Shown here: positions 1 through 8,594 of the stretch, in pieces
How the letters are laid out: each line of letters starts with the position of its first letter
Position numbering within the stretch: position 1 is the first letter of the stretch
Assembly: GCA_003278875.1 (NCBI GenBank)
Contig: QCCQ01000009.1
Coordinates: 1-50,426 of the forward strand
Source of the DNA: Prochlorococcus sp. AG-347-L21
Lineage (GTDB): Bacteria > Cyanobacteriota > Cyanobacteriia > PCC-6307 > Cyanobiaceae
Length of the DNA stretch: 50,426 bases
Direction: 5' to 3'
Notes under the pieces: generated by a model
The model's input: only the letters and a program-made list of their open reading frames with translations
What the model was told of the DNA's origin: nothing
Databases searched by the model: none
Translations under genes and position numbers: made by a program

Positions 1-654
1 TGGGAAGATTGTAAAAGTGTGGATGCATTACTTGATGCGAAAAAACAGTTAGGTAAGAAATTGGCTGGGGTTGTATTGAACGGAGTTTTGCCGCAAGAAG
101 TCGAAAAAGTTAAAAATGAAATAATACCTTCTCTTAAAGATTTGAATATTGAAGTATTTGGGGTTATGCCTAAATCACCACTTCTTAGAAGTGTAACAGT
201 TGGTGAGCTAGTAAGAAGATTAGATGCCCAAGTAATTTGTTGCCCTGAAAAAGATCAATTACTTGTTGAAACATTAAGTATTGGTGCAATGGGGGTCAAT
301 TCTGCCATGGAATTTTTTAGAAGAAGACGAAATATGGCAGTAGTTACTGGCGCTGATAGAACTGATATCCAACTTGCTGCTTTGGAGGCTTCGACTCAAT
401 GTTTAATTTTAACTGGTTTAGGAGACCCTTTGTCACAATTGATTCATAGAGCAGAGGAATTGGAGGTACCAATTTTAAAGGTAGAATTAGATACTCTTTC
501 CTCCGTAGAAATTATTGAACAAGCTTTTGGTCATGTCAGAATACATGAATCAATTAAAGCATCTTATGCTATTCAATTAGTTCAAGAGCATGTAAATCTA
601 AAAAGAATTCTCGAAAAGATAGATTTTCCCTGCAATTTTTCAGATAAATGCTAA
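1..654 (+). CDS. DRTGG-domain protein, BioD/phosphotransacetylase-N-like, 5' truncated
   Basis: The frame is open from base 1 (W-E-D-C-K at the edge), so the N-terminus lies outside the window; the GTG at 19 is internal. What remains is the end of a P-loop BioD-like domain (LAGVVLNGV, then FGVMPKSPLLRSVTVGEL), followed by a DRTGG-type domain with T-G-A-D-R-T-D-I-Q near 346-372. This pairing matches the BioD-like N-terminal part of some phosphate acetyltransferases, which in cyanobacteria occurs as a stand-alone protein thought to sense nucleotides or regulate. Walker A would be upstream and cannot be checked. The next gene starts 26 bp downstream, so co-transcription is likely. Family call is firm, function is not known. 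Confidence 0.85.
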   Translation, partial: WEDCKSVDALLDAKKQLGKKLAGVVLNGVLPQEVEKVKNEIIPSLKDLNIEVFGVMPKSPLLRSVTVGELVRRLDAQVICCPEKDQLLVETLSIGAMGVNSAMEFFRRRRNMAVVTGADRTDIQLAALEASTQCLILTGLGDPLSQLIHRAEELEVPILKVELDTLSSVEIIEQAFGHVRIHESIKASYAIQLVQEHVNLKRILEKIDFPCNFSDKC

Positions 655-679
655 TTTCAAATATAGGAACATTATTATT

Positions 680-1192
680 TTGAGTCGCTCTTTAGATCTA
701 CCAGCAACTGCAGGAGTTGATGCCTTAGCTCAAGAACTTGCAAAACTTCAAGATAATGGCAAAAGAAGAATTGCTTTTTTAGGTAGTAGACACGTACCGG
801 TTGTAGATATCCACTTAATTGAGTTAATAGCAAGGTCGCTTGCGGAGGAAGGGCATAATATCATTACTTCTGGATCTCAAGGTGTCAATGCAGCTGTTAT
901 TAGAGCTGTCTTAGATATTAATCCATCATTATTAACTGTTTTATTACCACAAAGCCTTGATAGACAAATACCAGAAATAAAGGATCAACTAGAGAGGGTT
1001 ATGCACTTGGTTGAAAAAAGTGAAAATGATGAATTACCTTTGCCACTTGCAAGTAGTCTTTGTAATCAAGAAATTATTACTAGGTGCGACCAATTAATAT
1101 GTTTTGCCTTTCACGATAGTGAAACTTTGCTAAATAGTTGTAGATGTGCGGAAGAAATGGGGAAAATGGTTAGTTTGTTATTTTTTGACTAA
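680..1192 (+). CDS. DprA-fold 'DNA recombination-mediator protein A' family
   Basis: This 170-aa protein starts at TTG 680; no better start is visible. Residues about 30-75 form a Rossmann-like segment (RRIAFLGSRHVPVVD, then GHNIITSGSQGVNAAVI) typical of the DprA/LOG nucleotide-binding fold. It is far shorter than true DprA and lacks its SAM and winged-helix parts. Cyanobacterial homologues are commonly named DNA recombination-mediator protein A, but a role in DNA uptake is not shown by sequence. It follows the DRTGG gene by 25 bp on the same strand. Fold assignment is good; function is inferred from name only. Confidence 0.75.
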   Translation: MSRSLDLPATAGVDALAQELAKLQDNGKRRIAFLGSRHVPVVDIHLIELIARSLAEEGHNIITSGSQGVNAAVIRAVLDINPSLLTVLLPQSLDRQIPEIKDQLERVMHLVEKSENDELPLPLASSLCNQEIITRCDQLICFAFHDSETLLNSCRCAEEMGKMVSLLFFD

Positions 1193-1258
1193 ATTAATCC
1201 ATTTACCCTTATTAAAATTTGATTTATGCTAAAAATATCTAGCGTTTAATAATTTCCT

Positions 1259-1756
1259 ATGGCAGAAAGTTTTTCATTTGATGTAGTTTCTGATTTTGAC
1301 AGACAGGAATTAGTAAACACTTTGGATCAAGTAAAAAGAGAAATTTCTCAGCGATACGATCTTAAGGGTACAGACACTTCAGTTGAATTAAATAAAGATA
1401 ATATTTTTATAATCACAAATAGCGAGCTAACCTTAAATGCTGTTAATGACATAATTAGACAAAAGGCAATAAAAAGAAACTTATCTTTAAAAATATTTGA
1501 CTACGGTGAAATTGAGATCGTTAGTGGTAATAAAGTAAAACAGACAATTTTATTGAAGCAAGGAATTAAACAAGAAATTGCAAAAAAAATAAGTAAAAAT
1601 TTTAGAGATCAAATAAAAAAAATTAATGTCAGCATAAATGGAGAAACACTCAGAGTTGCTAGTAAGAGCAAAAATGATCTTCAAGAAGCAATTAAACTTC
1701 TTGGTCAGCTGGAAGAGTCTTTGAATATTCCTCTAAAAGCTAATAACTTTAGATAA
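1259..1756 (+). CDS. yajQ: YajQ family nucleotide-binding protein (UPF0234)
   Basis: This 165-aa protein opens with the YajQ signature (ESFSFDVVSDFDRQELVN), followed by a conserved stretch near residue 35 (RYDLKGTDTSVEL). The length equals the family norm of about 160-165. YajQ proteins have two ferredoxin-like folds. Some bind cyclic di-GMP and some bind RNA or tRNA; which applies here cannot be read from sequence. The ATG at 1259 is the natural start. It sits in a plus-strand run, with the 69-aa orphan 26 bp downstream. Confidence 0.93.
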   Translation: MAESFSFDVVSDFDRQELVNTLDQVKREISQRYDLKGTDTSVELNKDNIFIITNSELTLNAVNDIIRQKAIKRNLSLKIFDYGEIEIVSGNKVKQTILLKQGIKQEIAKKISKNFRDQIKKINVSINGETLRVASKSKNDLQEAIKLLGQLEESLNIPLKANNFR

Positions 1757-1782
1757 AATCTGTAGTAAGTTTATCTAAAAAT

Positions 1783-1992
1783 ATGGCAGATTATTCACAA
1801 TCTCTCATTGAGTCATTGATTAAAAAAGTAAAAGAATATCCTCGTTTTTCAAAAAAAGAAATTGAGAAATTTTGTTGGATGGCGGTACATGAGCATAAGC
1901 ATGGTGTTTTACCTTCAGAATATGACATTAGGGAGATAGATGAGGACCTTTATTTAGAACTTTTGAAAGAATCTAAATTAAATATTTATTAA
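1783..1992 (+). CDS. Small conserved-looking hypothetical protein, 69 aa
   Basis: A 69-aa soluble, highly charged protein with no signal peptide or membrane segment and a helical pattern. It contains a W-M-A-V-H-E-H-K-H-G stretch rich in His, and an acidic C-terminal half (DIREIDEDLYLELLKES). The ATG at 1783 lies 26 bp after yajQ, so it is probably on the same transcript. I do not recognise the family and assign no function. Codon use matches its neighbours, which supports a real gene. Confidence 0.65.
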   Translation: MADYSQSLIESLIKKVKEYPRFSKKEIEKFCWMAVHEHKHGVLPSEYDIREIDEDLYLELLKESKLNIY

Positions 1993-2100
1993 ATAAGACT
2001 TATATTTAAATTTACAATTATTAAAAAAATATTTTATTAAAAGGGTTATTAATGCACTAATTAATCTATTTAAATATGATTAATAGAAAGAAATAATTTA

Positions 2101-2904
2101 ATGTCCACATCTTTTAAAAATGTTACGCCAACAGGTCCCGGTGGGACAGCAACGCTATTGATTGTCTTATCTTTCACTGGCTTTCTCTTGCTCACCCAAT
2201 CTCTCTTTGTTGTCCCTTCTGGACAAGTTGCAGTTGTTACAACTCTTGGGAAAGTAAGCGGTCCATCTAGAAGAGCTGGTTTAAACTTTAAACTTCCATT
2301 CATTCAGTCCGTTTATCCATTTGATATAAAAACCCAAGTTCAACCCGAAAAATTTGAAACATTAACTAAAGATCTTCAAGTTATTAGGGCTACAGCTACT
2401 GTTAAGTATTCAGTAAAACCTAATGAAGCAGGAAGGATATTTGCAACGATTGCAAGTAGAAATAGTGATGTTTATCAAAAAATTGTTCAGCCATCTTTGC
2501 TAAAAGCTTTAAAATCAGTCTTTTCTCAATACGAGCTAGAAACAATTGCTACTGAATTTGCAGTAATTTCCGAAAAAGTAGGTGATACTGTTGCACAAGA
2601 ATTGAACTCCTTCGATTATGTAGATGTTAAAAGTTTAGATCTTACTGGATTAGAAATTGCTGAAGAATATAGAGCTGCTATTGAACAAAAGCAAATAGCG
2701 GGTCAGCAATTACTAAGAGCAAAGACAGAAGTTGAAATTGCTGAACAAGAAGCTCTTAGGTATGAGACATTAAATAGAAGTCTCGACGATCAGGTCCTTT
2801 TCAAACTATTTCTCGATAAATGGGATGGTAGTACACAAGTTGTTCCTGGCCTTCCAGGTTCAGAAGGAGGCAGTCCCCCAGTAATAGTTGGTGGTAGGAG
2901 ATAA
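2101..2904 (+). CDS. Prohibitin family protein (SPFH/Band 7)
   Basis: 267 aa. The N-terminus has one hydrophobic segment (about residues 17-38), followed by the SPFH domain with typical prohibitin spacing: PSGQVAVVTTLGKVSG, then GLNFKLPFIQSVYPFDIKTQ. A C-terminal coiled-coil region (AAIEQKQIAGQQLLRAKTEVE) precedes a Gly/Pro-rich tail. Prohibitins form large membrane-anchored rings, often associated with proteases and thylakoid or plasma membrane quality control. It starts at ATG 2101 after a 108-bp AT-rich gap and is followed by an inverted repeat with a T-run. Confidence 0.92.
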   Translation: MSTSFKNVTPTGPGGTATLLIVLSFTGFLLLTQSLFVVPSGQVAVVTTLGKVSGPSRRAGLNFKLPFIQSVYPFDIKTQVQPEKFETLTKDLQVIRATATVKYSVKPNEAGRIFATIASRNSDVYQKIVQPSLLKALKSVFSQYELETIATEFAVISEKVGDTVAQELNSFDYVDVKSLDLTGLEIAEEYRAAIEQKQIAGQQLLRAKTEVEIAEQEALRYETLNRSLDDQVLFKLFLDKWDGSTQVVPGLPGSEGGSPPVIVGGRR

Positions 2905-2933
2905 TTATTTAAAAATAATCTTTTTATAAGGCC

Positions 2934-2985
2934 TAATCATTTATTTATTTTTCTTTAAGGAAGATGAGTAAATGATTATTTTTTT
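2934..2985 (+). terminator. Hairpin plus T-tract after the prohibitin gene
   Basis: A perfect 10-bp inverted repeat (TAATCATTTA at 2934-2943, TAAATGATTA at 2969-2978) is followed at once by seven T residues (2979-2985). In the plus direction this has the layout of an intrinsic terminator for the prohibitin gene. Its right arm covers the stop codon of the convergent hemL, so the prohibitin transcript would end inside hemL. A second, weaker repeat (ATTATTT/AAATAAT, 2904-2919, then T5) precedes it. Confidence 0.5.
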
Positions 2986-4277
2986 ATCGCATTGAAAGAT
3001 TGGTCAAAAGCCTCGATAGTTTTATCAATTTCTTCTTCGCTGTGAGCTAGTGATGTGAAACCTGCTTCGAAAGGACTTGGAGCCAAGTAAATTCCTCTTA
3101 GCAGCATTTCTCTATGCAACTTACCAAAAAGTTCGGCATCATTTGTTTTGGCTTCATTAAAGTTCCTAACGGGCCCATCACACAAGAAAAATCCAAACAT
3201 AGCGCTTACACTTCCGCCATTAATAGCTATACCATTATTTTCTGCAGATTGAATTATTCCTTCAATTAATTTAGAAGTTATTGAATCAAGTTTATCGTAT
3301 GTACCATCTTGTTTGAGTAATTCAAGAGTTTTTATCCCAGCAGTCATTGCGAGTGGATTACCGCTCAATGTACCTGCTTGGTAAACCGGTCCTGAAGGAG
3401 CTACCATGGACATTATTTCTTTTTTACCTCCATAGGCTCCAACAGGTAGGCCTCCTCCAATTACTTTCCCAAGGGTGGTTAAGTCAGGAGTTACACCAAA
3501 CTTTTCCTGTGCGCCTCCATAACTTATTCTGAATCCTGTCATTACTTCGTCAAAAACTAATAAGGATCCATTCTCAGTTGTTAATTCTCTTAATCCTTCC
3601 AAGAATCCAGGTTCCGGAGTAATAAATCCAGCATTACCAACGATAGGCTCAAGTATAACCCCTGAAATGGCATCAGGATTTTCAGAAAATAATTTTTTCA
3701 CTGCTTCAAGGTCATTATAGGGAGCAGTAAGTGTATTGGCAGTTGTCGTACGTGGGACACCTGGAGAATCTGGTAAACCCAGAGTGGCAACACCTGAACC
3801 TGCCTTCACTAAAAACATATCTGCATGACCGTGATAGCAACCGTCAAACTTAATAACTTTATCTCTTCCAGTAAATGCACGCATAAGTCTCAAAACTGCC
3901 ATGCATGCTTCAGTTCCACTATTTACAAATCTAACCATTTCTACAGAAGGTACTGCATCAATAACCATTTCAGCGAGTTTGTTCTCTAGAACGCAAGGAG
4001 CACCAAAGCTTGTGCCTTTCTCAATTGCTTCCTGTAATGCCGTTGTAACTTCAGGGTGGGCATGACCACATATAGCAGGCCCCCAACTTCCTATATAGTC
4101 AATATATCTATTCCCATCAATGTCCCAAGCGAAGGGACCTTTGACTCTATCAAAAACAATTGGCTGGCCTCCAACTGACTTAAATGCCCTTACTGGAGAG
4201 CTTACTCCTCCAGGCATTAGTTGTTGGGCAGCGGAGAAAATTTCTTCTGATTTGGTGTAATTTAATATGTCAGTCAC
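2976..4277 (-). CDS. hemL: Glutamate-1-semialdehyde 2,1-aminomutase
   Basis: 433 aa, the normal length for GSA aminomutase, a PLP enzyme that converts glutamate-1-semialdehyde to 5-aminolevulinate, the precursor of haem, chlorophyll and cobalamin. PLP features are clear: FDEVMTGFR (Asp243 pairs with the pyridine nitrogen) and [13 protein letters not shown], with Schiff-base Lys271. Other conserved blocks are FVNSGTEA and CYHGHADMF. It is convergent with the prohibitin gene and lies downstream of xthA on the same strand, separated by 228 bp. It complements hemC and hemH elsewhere in the window. Confidence 0.98.
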   Translation of the reverse strand: MTDILNYTKSEEIFSAAQQLMPGGVSSPVRAFKSVGGQPIVFDRVKGPFAWDIDGNRYIDYIGSWGPAICGHAHPEVTTALQEAIEKGTSFGAPCVLENKLAEMVIDAVPSVEMVRFVNSGTEACMAVLRLMRAFTGRDKVIKFDGCYHGHADMFLVKAGSGVATLGLPDSPGVPRTTTANTLTAPYNDLEAVKKLFSENPDAISGVILEPIVGNAGFITPEPGFLEGLRELTTENGSLLVFDEVMTGFRISYGGAQEKFGVTPDLTTLGKVIGGGLPVGAYGGKKEIMSMVAPSGPVYQAGTLSGNPLAMTAGIKTLELLKQDGTYDKLDSITSKLIEGIIQSAENNGIAINGGSVSAMFGFFLCDGPVRNFNEAKTNDAELFGKLHREMLLRGIYLAPSPFEAGFTSLAHSEEEIDKTIEAFDQSFNAIKK

Positions 4278-4505
4278 GATTTAACTAATTGATGTTTTGA
4301 TGTAAATCTTGTCATGTCCTAAATTAGAAATAAGTAAAAATTTTGTCAATCAGAATGAAATTCTACATTATGATATTTTTATCGTGAAAGTTTAGATTGT
4401 AAATTATTAATTTTAAAGAAACCACTATAAAAATATAATTACATTTTAGATAACTCTGTATTAATAAGCGTTTCCGAGGATAAAAAAGAGATTCAATTTT
4501 TTTTT

Positions 4506-5351
4506 TTATATTTCGAAGAAATTATCCTCATCTTCAAAAAAATCTTCATTTATATCGTTTAAGTTAAGTTCAATCATTACTGGGGCATGGTCACTTGGAC
4601 GCAAATTACCTCTTGGTGAGCTGTCTATGACACAACTTTTAAGTTTTGATGACAGTTCTTTACTTATGTATATATGGTCTATTCTCCAACCTTTATTTAA
4701 TTCAAATGCGTTATTACGGTAATCCCACCAACTCCAATGGCCTGTATTTTGTTCAAAAATCCTGAAAGAATCTATTAATCTTTTTTTCAAAACATTATTT
4801 AGTGCATCTCTCTCTATTTCAGTTGCCATTATCCCTCCTTCATATTTCTTTGGATCATGAATATCTAAGTTAGATGGGGCAACATTAAAATCACCCATTA
4901 GACAAATTAATTCTCCTTTTTTTTCTTGCTCATCCAAAAATGAAGATAAACAATTTAACCAATTAATTTTGTAATCAAACTTACTAGATTCTAGAGAAGA
5001 TCCGTTTGGCACATATACATTTATGATTTTAATACCATTAATATCAGCAGAAATTAATCTTTTTTGATCAAGGAAAATTTCAGAATTTTGATTAGAGTCA
5101 GTACAACCGTTGAATCCTTTTTTGACATTTTTTGGCTTTATTTTTGAAATAATAGCTACACCGTTGTATGATTTTTGTCCGTAGAATTCTAATGAATACC
5201 CTAATTTTTCAAAAGGTTCAATCGGAAAGTCATCATCCATCACTTTTGTTTCTTGCAAACATAGAATATCTGGATTGACTTGATTAATCCAATCTATTAT
5301 TTGTGAAAGTCTTGTTCTTATTGAGTTAACATTCCAAGTTGCTATTAGCAA
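4506..5351 (-). CDS. xthA: Exodeoxyribonuclease III / AP endonuclease
   Basis: 281 aa, of the EEP fold. Conserved blocks in order: IATWNVNSIRTRL, ILCLQETKV (metal-binding Glu), GDFNVAPSNLDIHDP, WSWWDYR, GWRIDHIYIS and the terminal SDHAPVMIEL with the catalytic Asp-His. The role is base excision repair at abasic sites. The start is TTG at 5351, followed directly by the family-typical L-I-A-T-W-N. The C-terminus carries an extra acidic/aromatic tail (DEDNFFEI) beyond the catalytic domain. Confidence 0.96.
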   Translation of the reverse strand: MLIATWNVNSIRTRLSQIIDWINQVNPDILCLQETKVMDDDFPIEPFEKLGYSLEFYGQKSYNGVAIISKIKPKNVKKGFNGCTDSNQNSEIFLDQKRLISADINGIKIINVYVPNGSSLESSKFDYKINWLNCLSSFLDEQEKKGELICLMGDFNVAPSNLDIHDPKKYEGGIMATEIERDALNNVLKKRLIDSFRIFEQNTGHWSWWDYRNNAFELNKGWRIDHIYISKELSSKLKSCVIDSSPRGNLRPSDHAPVMIELNLNDINEDFFEDEDNFFEI

Positions 5352-5423
5352 ATTTCTAATAAATTATGTAAAATTAAGTTAGCAGAAAAATTTTGGCATT
5401 TAAGAATTTTGAAATTAAATAAA

Positions 5424-5708
5424 ATGAAAAATAATTTTCGCAAATGCCTGCTAATACCAATAACTTTTTTAATTTCTTTTATTTTGGTAACTTTCTCAAA
5501 AGATGATTATCTAATTGCAGAAGATTTATTTGGAAAATTAGAAATTGATAACTCAACTAAAATAGATGAGGATAGTTCAGTTCTTCCAACCAATCCTTTT
5601 GAACTTGTTGAAATGATTAGGAGACAAAACAGTTTGAATGATGCGACTAACCCTTCTGATGCTATTGACGAAGCATTAAAGTCTTTTAATAGTCTGGAGG
5701 AAAAATAA
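5424..5708 (+). CDS. Hypothetical secreted or membrane-anchored protein
   Basis: A protein of 94 aa from ATG 5424; TTG 5409 upstream would give 99 aa. The N-terminus is basic (KMKNNFRK), followed by a hydrophobic stretch (LLIPITFLISFILVTF) that reads as a signal peptide or single anchor. The rest is acidic and Asn/Ser-rich (DNSTKIDEDSSVLPTNPFE), with a short helical PFELVEMIRRQNSLNDA region. I do not recognise a family. It is divergent from xthA and 40 bp ahead of the next gene on the same strand. Confidence 0.6.
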   Translation: MKNNFRKCLLIPITFLISFILVTFSKDDYLIAEDLFGKLEIDNSTKIDEDSSVLPTNPFELVEMIRRQNSLNDATNPSDAIDEALKSFNSLEEK

Positions 5709-5748
5709 AAATTTTAATACGATAAATTGTTATTTTCGAAATTTGAAT

Positions 5749-6348
5749 ATGTTAAAAAACCCTATACCAAAAGTTACTAACCAATTACAGCATAGAGCAA
5801 TCGGTATTATTAATGGTAAATTTTCACCCCATGATAGTGAACAATTAAATAGAGGTTTTTTAATTGATAATAAAGGCGAAAAAATTGAAACAGTAGTACT
5901 TGGTAAAGCACTGTCACTTTTAAAAAAGCATATTGATTTAAGGGAAAGCTATTATTGGATTGTTTATCCAAAGAATAAAAATACTCAAAACTTACATTTA
6001 CAGGTTGCAGGCATCTGGGATCCTTATCAACTGAATGATTTCCCAAATGATTCTTCAAAAACTAACTTCTCTAAATTACTAGAAGAATTAGATCTAAAAG
6101 ATAATTATTTTTCTGTTCGAGGAGAATTAGTTTTTGTCAACACTCAAAAGAAAGAAATTGTTATTAAGATAAATTCTGCTCTTAAGTCAAAAAATTTCAA
6201 AAATAAAAATTTTAAATTAGTCATAAAAGGAGAACTTTCTCTTGAACTTCTTCATAGCTTTGTAAGTTTAGATATCAACAGAGATGGAAATTCTTTGAAG
6301 TTAATAGAGTACGAAGTGATTGAAAAAAATCTTTCTGAAAAAAACTAA
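5749..6348 (+). CDS. Conserved-looking hypothetical protein, about 199 aa
   Basis: ATG 5749 is taken as the start; an in-frame TTG lies at 5743. The protein is soluble and Lys/Asn-rich, with alternating beta-strand-like segments: HRAIGIINGKFSP, YYWIVYPKN, LHLQVAGIWDP, FSVRGELVFVN and FKLVIKGELSL. This pattern suggests an all-beta or OB-like fold, which is an inference. I recall similar uncharacterised cyanobacterial proteins but no function. It lies between the small secreted orphan and larC on the plus strand. Confidence 0.7.
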   Translation: MLKNPIPKVTNQLQHRAIGIINGKFSPHDSEQLNRGFLIDNKGEKIETVVLGKALSLLKKHIDLRESYYWIVYPKNKNTQNLHLQVAGIWDPYQLNDFPNDSSKTNFSKLLEELDLKDNYFSVRGELVFVNTQKKEIVIKINSALKSKNFKNKNFKLVIKGELSLELLHSFVSLDINRDGNSLKLIEYEVIEKNLSEKN

Positions 6349-6400
6349 AATGAAAGGTTGATTTTCAACGCAATTTAAACTGTCAAGAGATCTTTGATTT

Positions 6401-7633
6401 ATGGAAGATGTTTTTATTGAATGCTCTCCTGGTATCTCTGGAGATATGTTATTAGGAGCTTTTTATGATTTAGGGGTTCCTAAAAAAGTCATTGAACAAC
6501 CACTTATTGATCTTGGATTAAGTGATTTATACCAAATAGACTTTAAGGAATCAAAAAGTTGTTCAATCCGAGGCATCAAGACAGAGGTTGAGAACAATGA
6601 TAGTATTCCTATCAAAAGAACTTGGAGAAGTATCAAGGAACTTATTTTAAATGGCCACTTAGAAGATAAATTAAAAAAAATAATTTATGGAGTATTTGAA
6701 TCTTTAGCAATTGCCGAAGGAAAAGTTCACGGCATTAAATCTGATGATGTTCATTTTCATGAAATTGGAGCTATAGATTCATTGGTGGATATCATTGGAG
6801 TATGTGCTGCATTGAATTACTTAAATCCCAAGAGAGTTTATTGTAATGAACCAATGTTGGGGAAAGGTTTTGTTCAGACTGAACATGGTAAATTATCTGT
6901 ACCAACTCCTGCTGTAATAGAGCTAGTAAGACAAAAAAATATCAAGGTACTATCAAGTCGGAACTCAATAGATGGTGAACTCTCAACACCAACTGGTATT
7001 GCTTTAATTGCTAATCTAGTCGACTATCTAGAGCCCCCTTCAAAATATTCTATTAACTCTTATGGGGTAGGCATTGGCAACCTAAAATTTTCATTCCCTA
7101 ATTTGGTAAGAGTTTATAAAATTACTTCATTTAATCAATTTTCTATTAACGAAAATGAACAAATTAGTCCAAAGCGTGAAGAGATAATTATTCAAGAAGC
7201 ATGGATTGATGACCAAACACCCGAAGATATATCCAATTTTGTGGAGAAACTTAGAATTGAGGGGGCTTATGACGTTTCTTATCAAGCTATCAATATGAAA
7301 AAAAATAGAATTGGATTTTCTATTCAAGCAATCTTGCCCATAGAGAAAAAAGAAATTTTTAGGCGATTATGGTTTGATTATTCTAATACTATTGGGGTTC
7401 GTGAAAGGATCCAATACAGATTGACATTACTTAGACGCAGAGGAGAATGTTCAACGACTTTTGGAAATATAAAAGTTAAACAAACTTTGAAACCAGACGG
7501 TTCAATAATTATGAAACCAGAAAATGATGAAGTTTTGAGATTAAATTTAAAGCATAAAATATCAACTTACGAAATAAGAAAAATAATAAAACAATCAAGT
7601 AAAAAATTTAGAGCATTTGAAAACTGGAAATGA
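6401..7633 (+). CDS. larC: LarC-type nickel insertion protein (DUF111)
   Basis: 410 aa. The N-terminus (IECSPGISGDMLLGAFYDLG) is the LarC/DUF111 hallmark. Further blocks are VHFHEIGAIDSLVDIIGV, GFVQTEHGKLSVPTPAVIELV, the ELSTPTGIALI motif and a C-terminal GVRERIQYRLTLLRR region. In Lactobacillus plantarum, LarC is the CTP-dependent enzyme that inserts nickel into the pincer cofactor of lactate racemase; there it is split in two and joined by a programmed frameshift, while here both halves share one frame. No larA, larB or larE is in this window. The stop overlaps the next start by 4 bp (ATGA). Confidence 0.9.
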   Translation: MEDVFIECSPGISGDMLLGAFYDLGVPKKVIEQPLIDLGLSDLYQIDFKESKSCSIRGIKTEVENNDSIPIKRTWRSIKELILNGHLEDKLKKIIYGVFESLAIAEGKVHGIKSDDVHFHEIGAIDSLVDIIGVCAALNYLNPKRVYCNEPMLGKGFVQTEHGKLSVPTPAVIELVRQKNIKVLSSRNSIDGELSTPTGIALIANLVDYLEPPSKYSINSYGVGIGNLKFSFPNLVRVYKITSFNQFSINENEQISPKREEIIIQEAWIDDQTPEDISNFVEKLRIEGAYDVSYQAINMKKNRIGFSIQAILPIEKKEIFRRLWFDYSNTIGVRERIQYRLTLLRRRGECSTTFGNIKVKQTLKPDGSIIMKPENDEVLRLNLKHKISTYEIRKIIKQSSKKFRAFENWK

Positions 7634-8586
7634 GATTTAACATAAGTAATCAACCATATTTGAAATTTATTAAAAAAATTAATTTTGGTAATTTAAGGAG
7701 TATTTTCTTTATTTCAAGCTTGTTATATTTTTGTATCTATTTTTTTGATAATTTTGATCAAACTTCTTTTAATATAAATTTTGGAAGAAATGGAATCAAT
7801 CTATTCTCATCATTTTTATTTTGTGTTTTAAGTATTTACTTGAACGCTTATGCTTGGAAATATATTGTTAAATGGTTTGGGAAAGAATTTAAAAGTAATA
7901 ACCTTATCTATTTTTATGTTTTAACCAATATTCTTAAATATGTTCCAGGAGGGGTTTGGCATTTTGTTGAAAGATTTAATTTTATAAAAAAAATAAGTAA
8001 TCCACAGATTGCTTTATATTCGACGCTTGTAGAACCTTATTTTATGTTAAGTGGATCTTTTCTCTTAGCATCGCTTGGATTGATTTTTTCACCACTTTAT
8101 ATTTTTTTAATTTTTCCTTTAGTATTCTTAAATAAGAAATTAATTTACTTTATCATAAAGAAAATAGGGTCTCTTAAGGGAAAAATATTTGAGGTTTTGA
8201 GACTCCCAAATTCAAAGGAACTTTTTGAAGAGAGACTAAATATAATTTCTTTTTTTCCTACCAGAGCTTTATTACTTGAAATTGGTTTTGTATTATCTAA
8301 ATTTCTTGGTTTTTATATTTGCTTAAATACTTTTTATACAACTAATAATCTGAACATTATTTTTTTATTAGTAATCTTTTCTTTGTCATGGTCTTTAGGC
8401 TTGGTAGTTCCAACAGCTCCAGGAGGAGTTGGCGTTTTTGAGGCTTGCCTCCTTTTTTTTGTTGGCAAAAGTATTCCACAAAATATAATTCTCATTAGCT
8501 TAATTTATTTTAGAATTATATCAACCTCCGCAGATTTGTTGTTTAGCGTGCCTTTTTTGATAAGAAAACTTTTTAAAAAAAATTAG
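7630..8586 (+). CDS. Flippase-like membrane protein (UPF0104 / LPG-synthase TM type)
   Basis: 318 aa with about eight hydrophobic helices. Motifs KYVPGGVWHFVERF (near residue 105) and PTAPGGVGVFEACLLFF (near residue 260) are characteristic of the lysylphosphatidylglycerol synthetase transmembrane/UPF0104 family. No soluble acyltransferase domain is present, so this is the bare membrane domain, of unknown substrate. It starts at ATG 7630, overlapping the larC stop, and its own stop overlaps that of the convergent Fe permease by 4 bp. Confidence 0.85.
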   Translation: MRFNISNQPYLKFIKKINFGNLRSIFFISSLLYFCIYFFDNFDQTSFNINFGRNGINLFSSFLFCVLSIYLNAYAWKYIVKWFGKEFKSNNLIYFYVLTNILKYVPGGVWHFVERFNFIKKISNPQIALYSTLVEPYFMLSGSFLLASLGLIFSPLYIFLIFPLVFLNKKLIYFIIKKIGSLKGKIFEVLRLPNSKELFEERLNIISFFPTRALLLEIGFVLSKFLGFYICLNTFYTTNNLNIIFLLVIFSLSWSLGLVVPTAPGGVGVFEACLLFFVGKSIPQNIILISLIYFRIISTSADLLFSVPFLIRKLFKKN

Positions 8587-8594
8587 TTTTTTTT
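8575..8594. terminator. A8-TTAG-T8 palindrome at a convergent stop overlap
   Basis: Eight A (8575-8582), TTAG, then eight T (8587-8594) form a perfect A/T stem whose loop contains both stop codons: TAG on plus, TAA on minus. It could act as a two-way terminator, because each strand ends in a T-run. An all-A:T stem is weak, so function is tentative. Confidence 0.35.

Noticed and set aside
4278..4505. Possible tRNA or small ORF in the hemL-xthA gap
   Set aside because: No cloverleaf or CCA-type arms found; the ORFs present are below 12 codons. Only AT-rich sequence seen.
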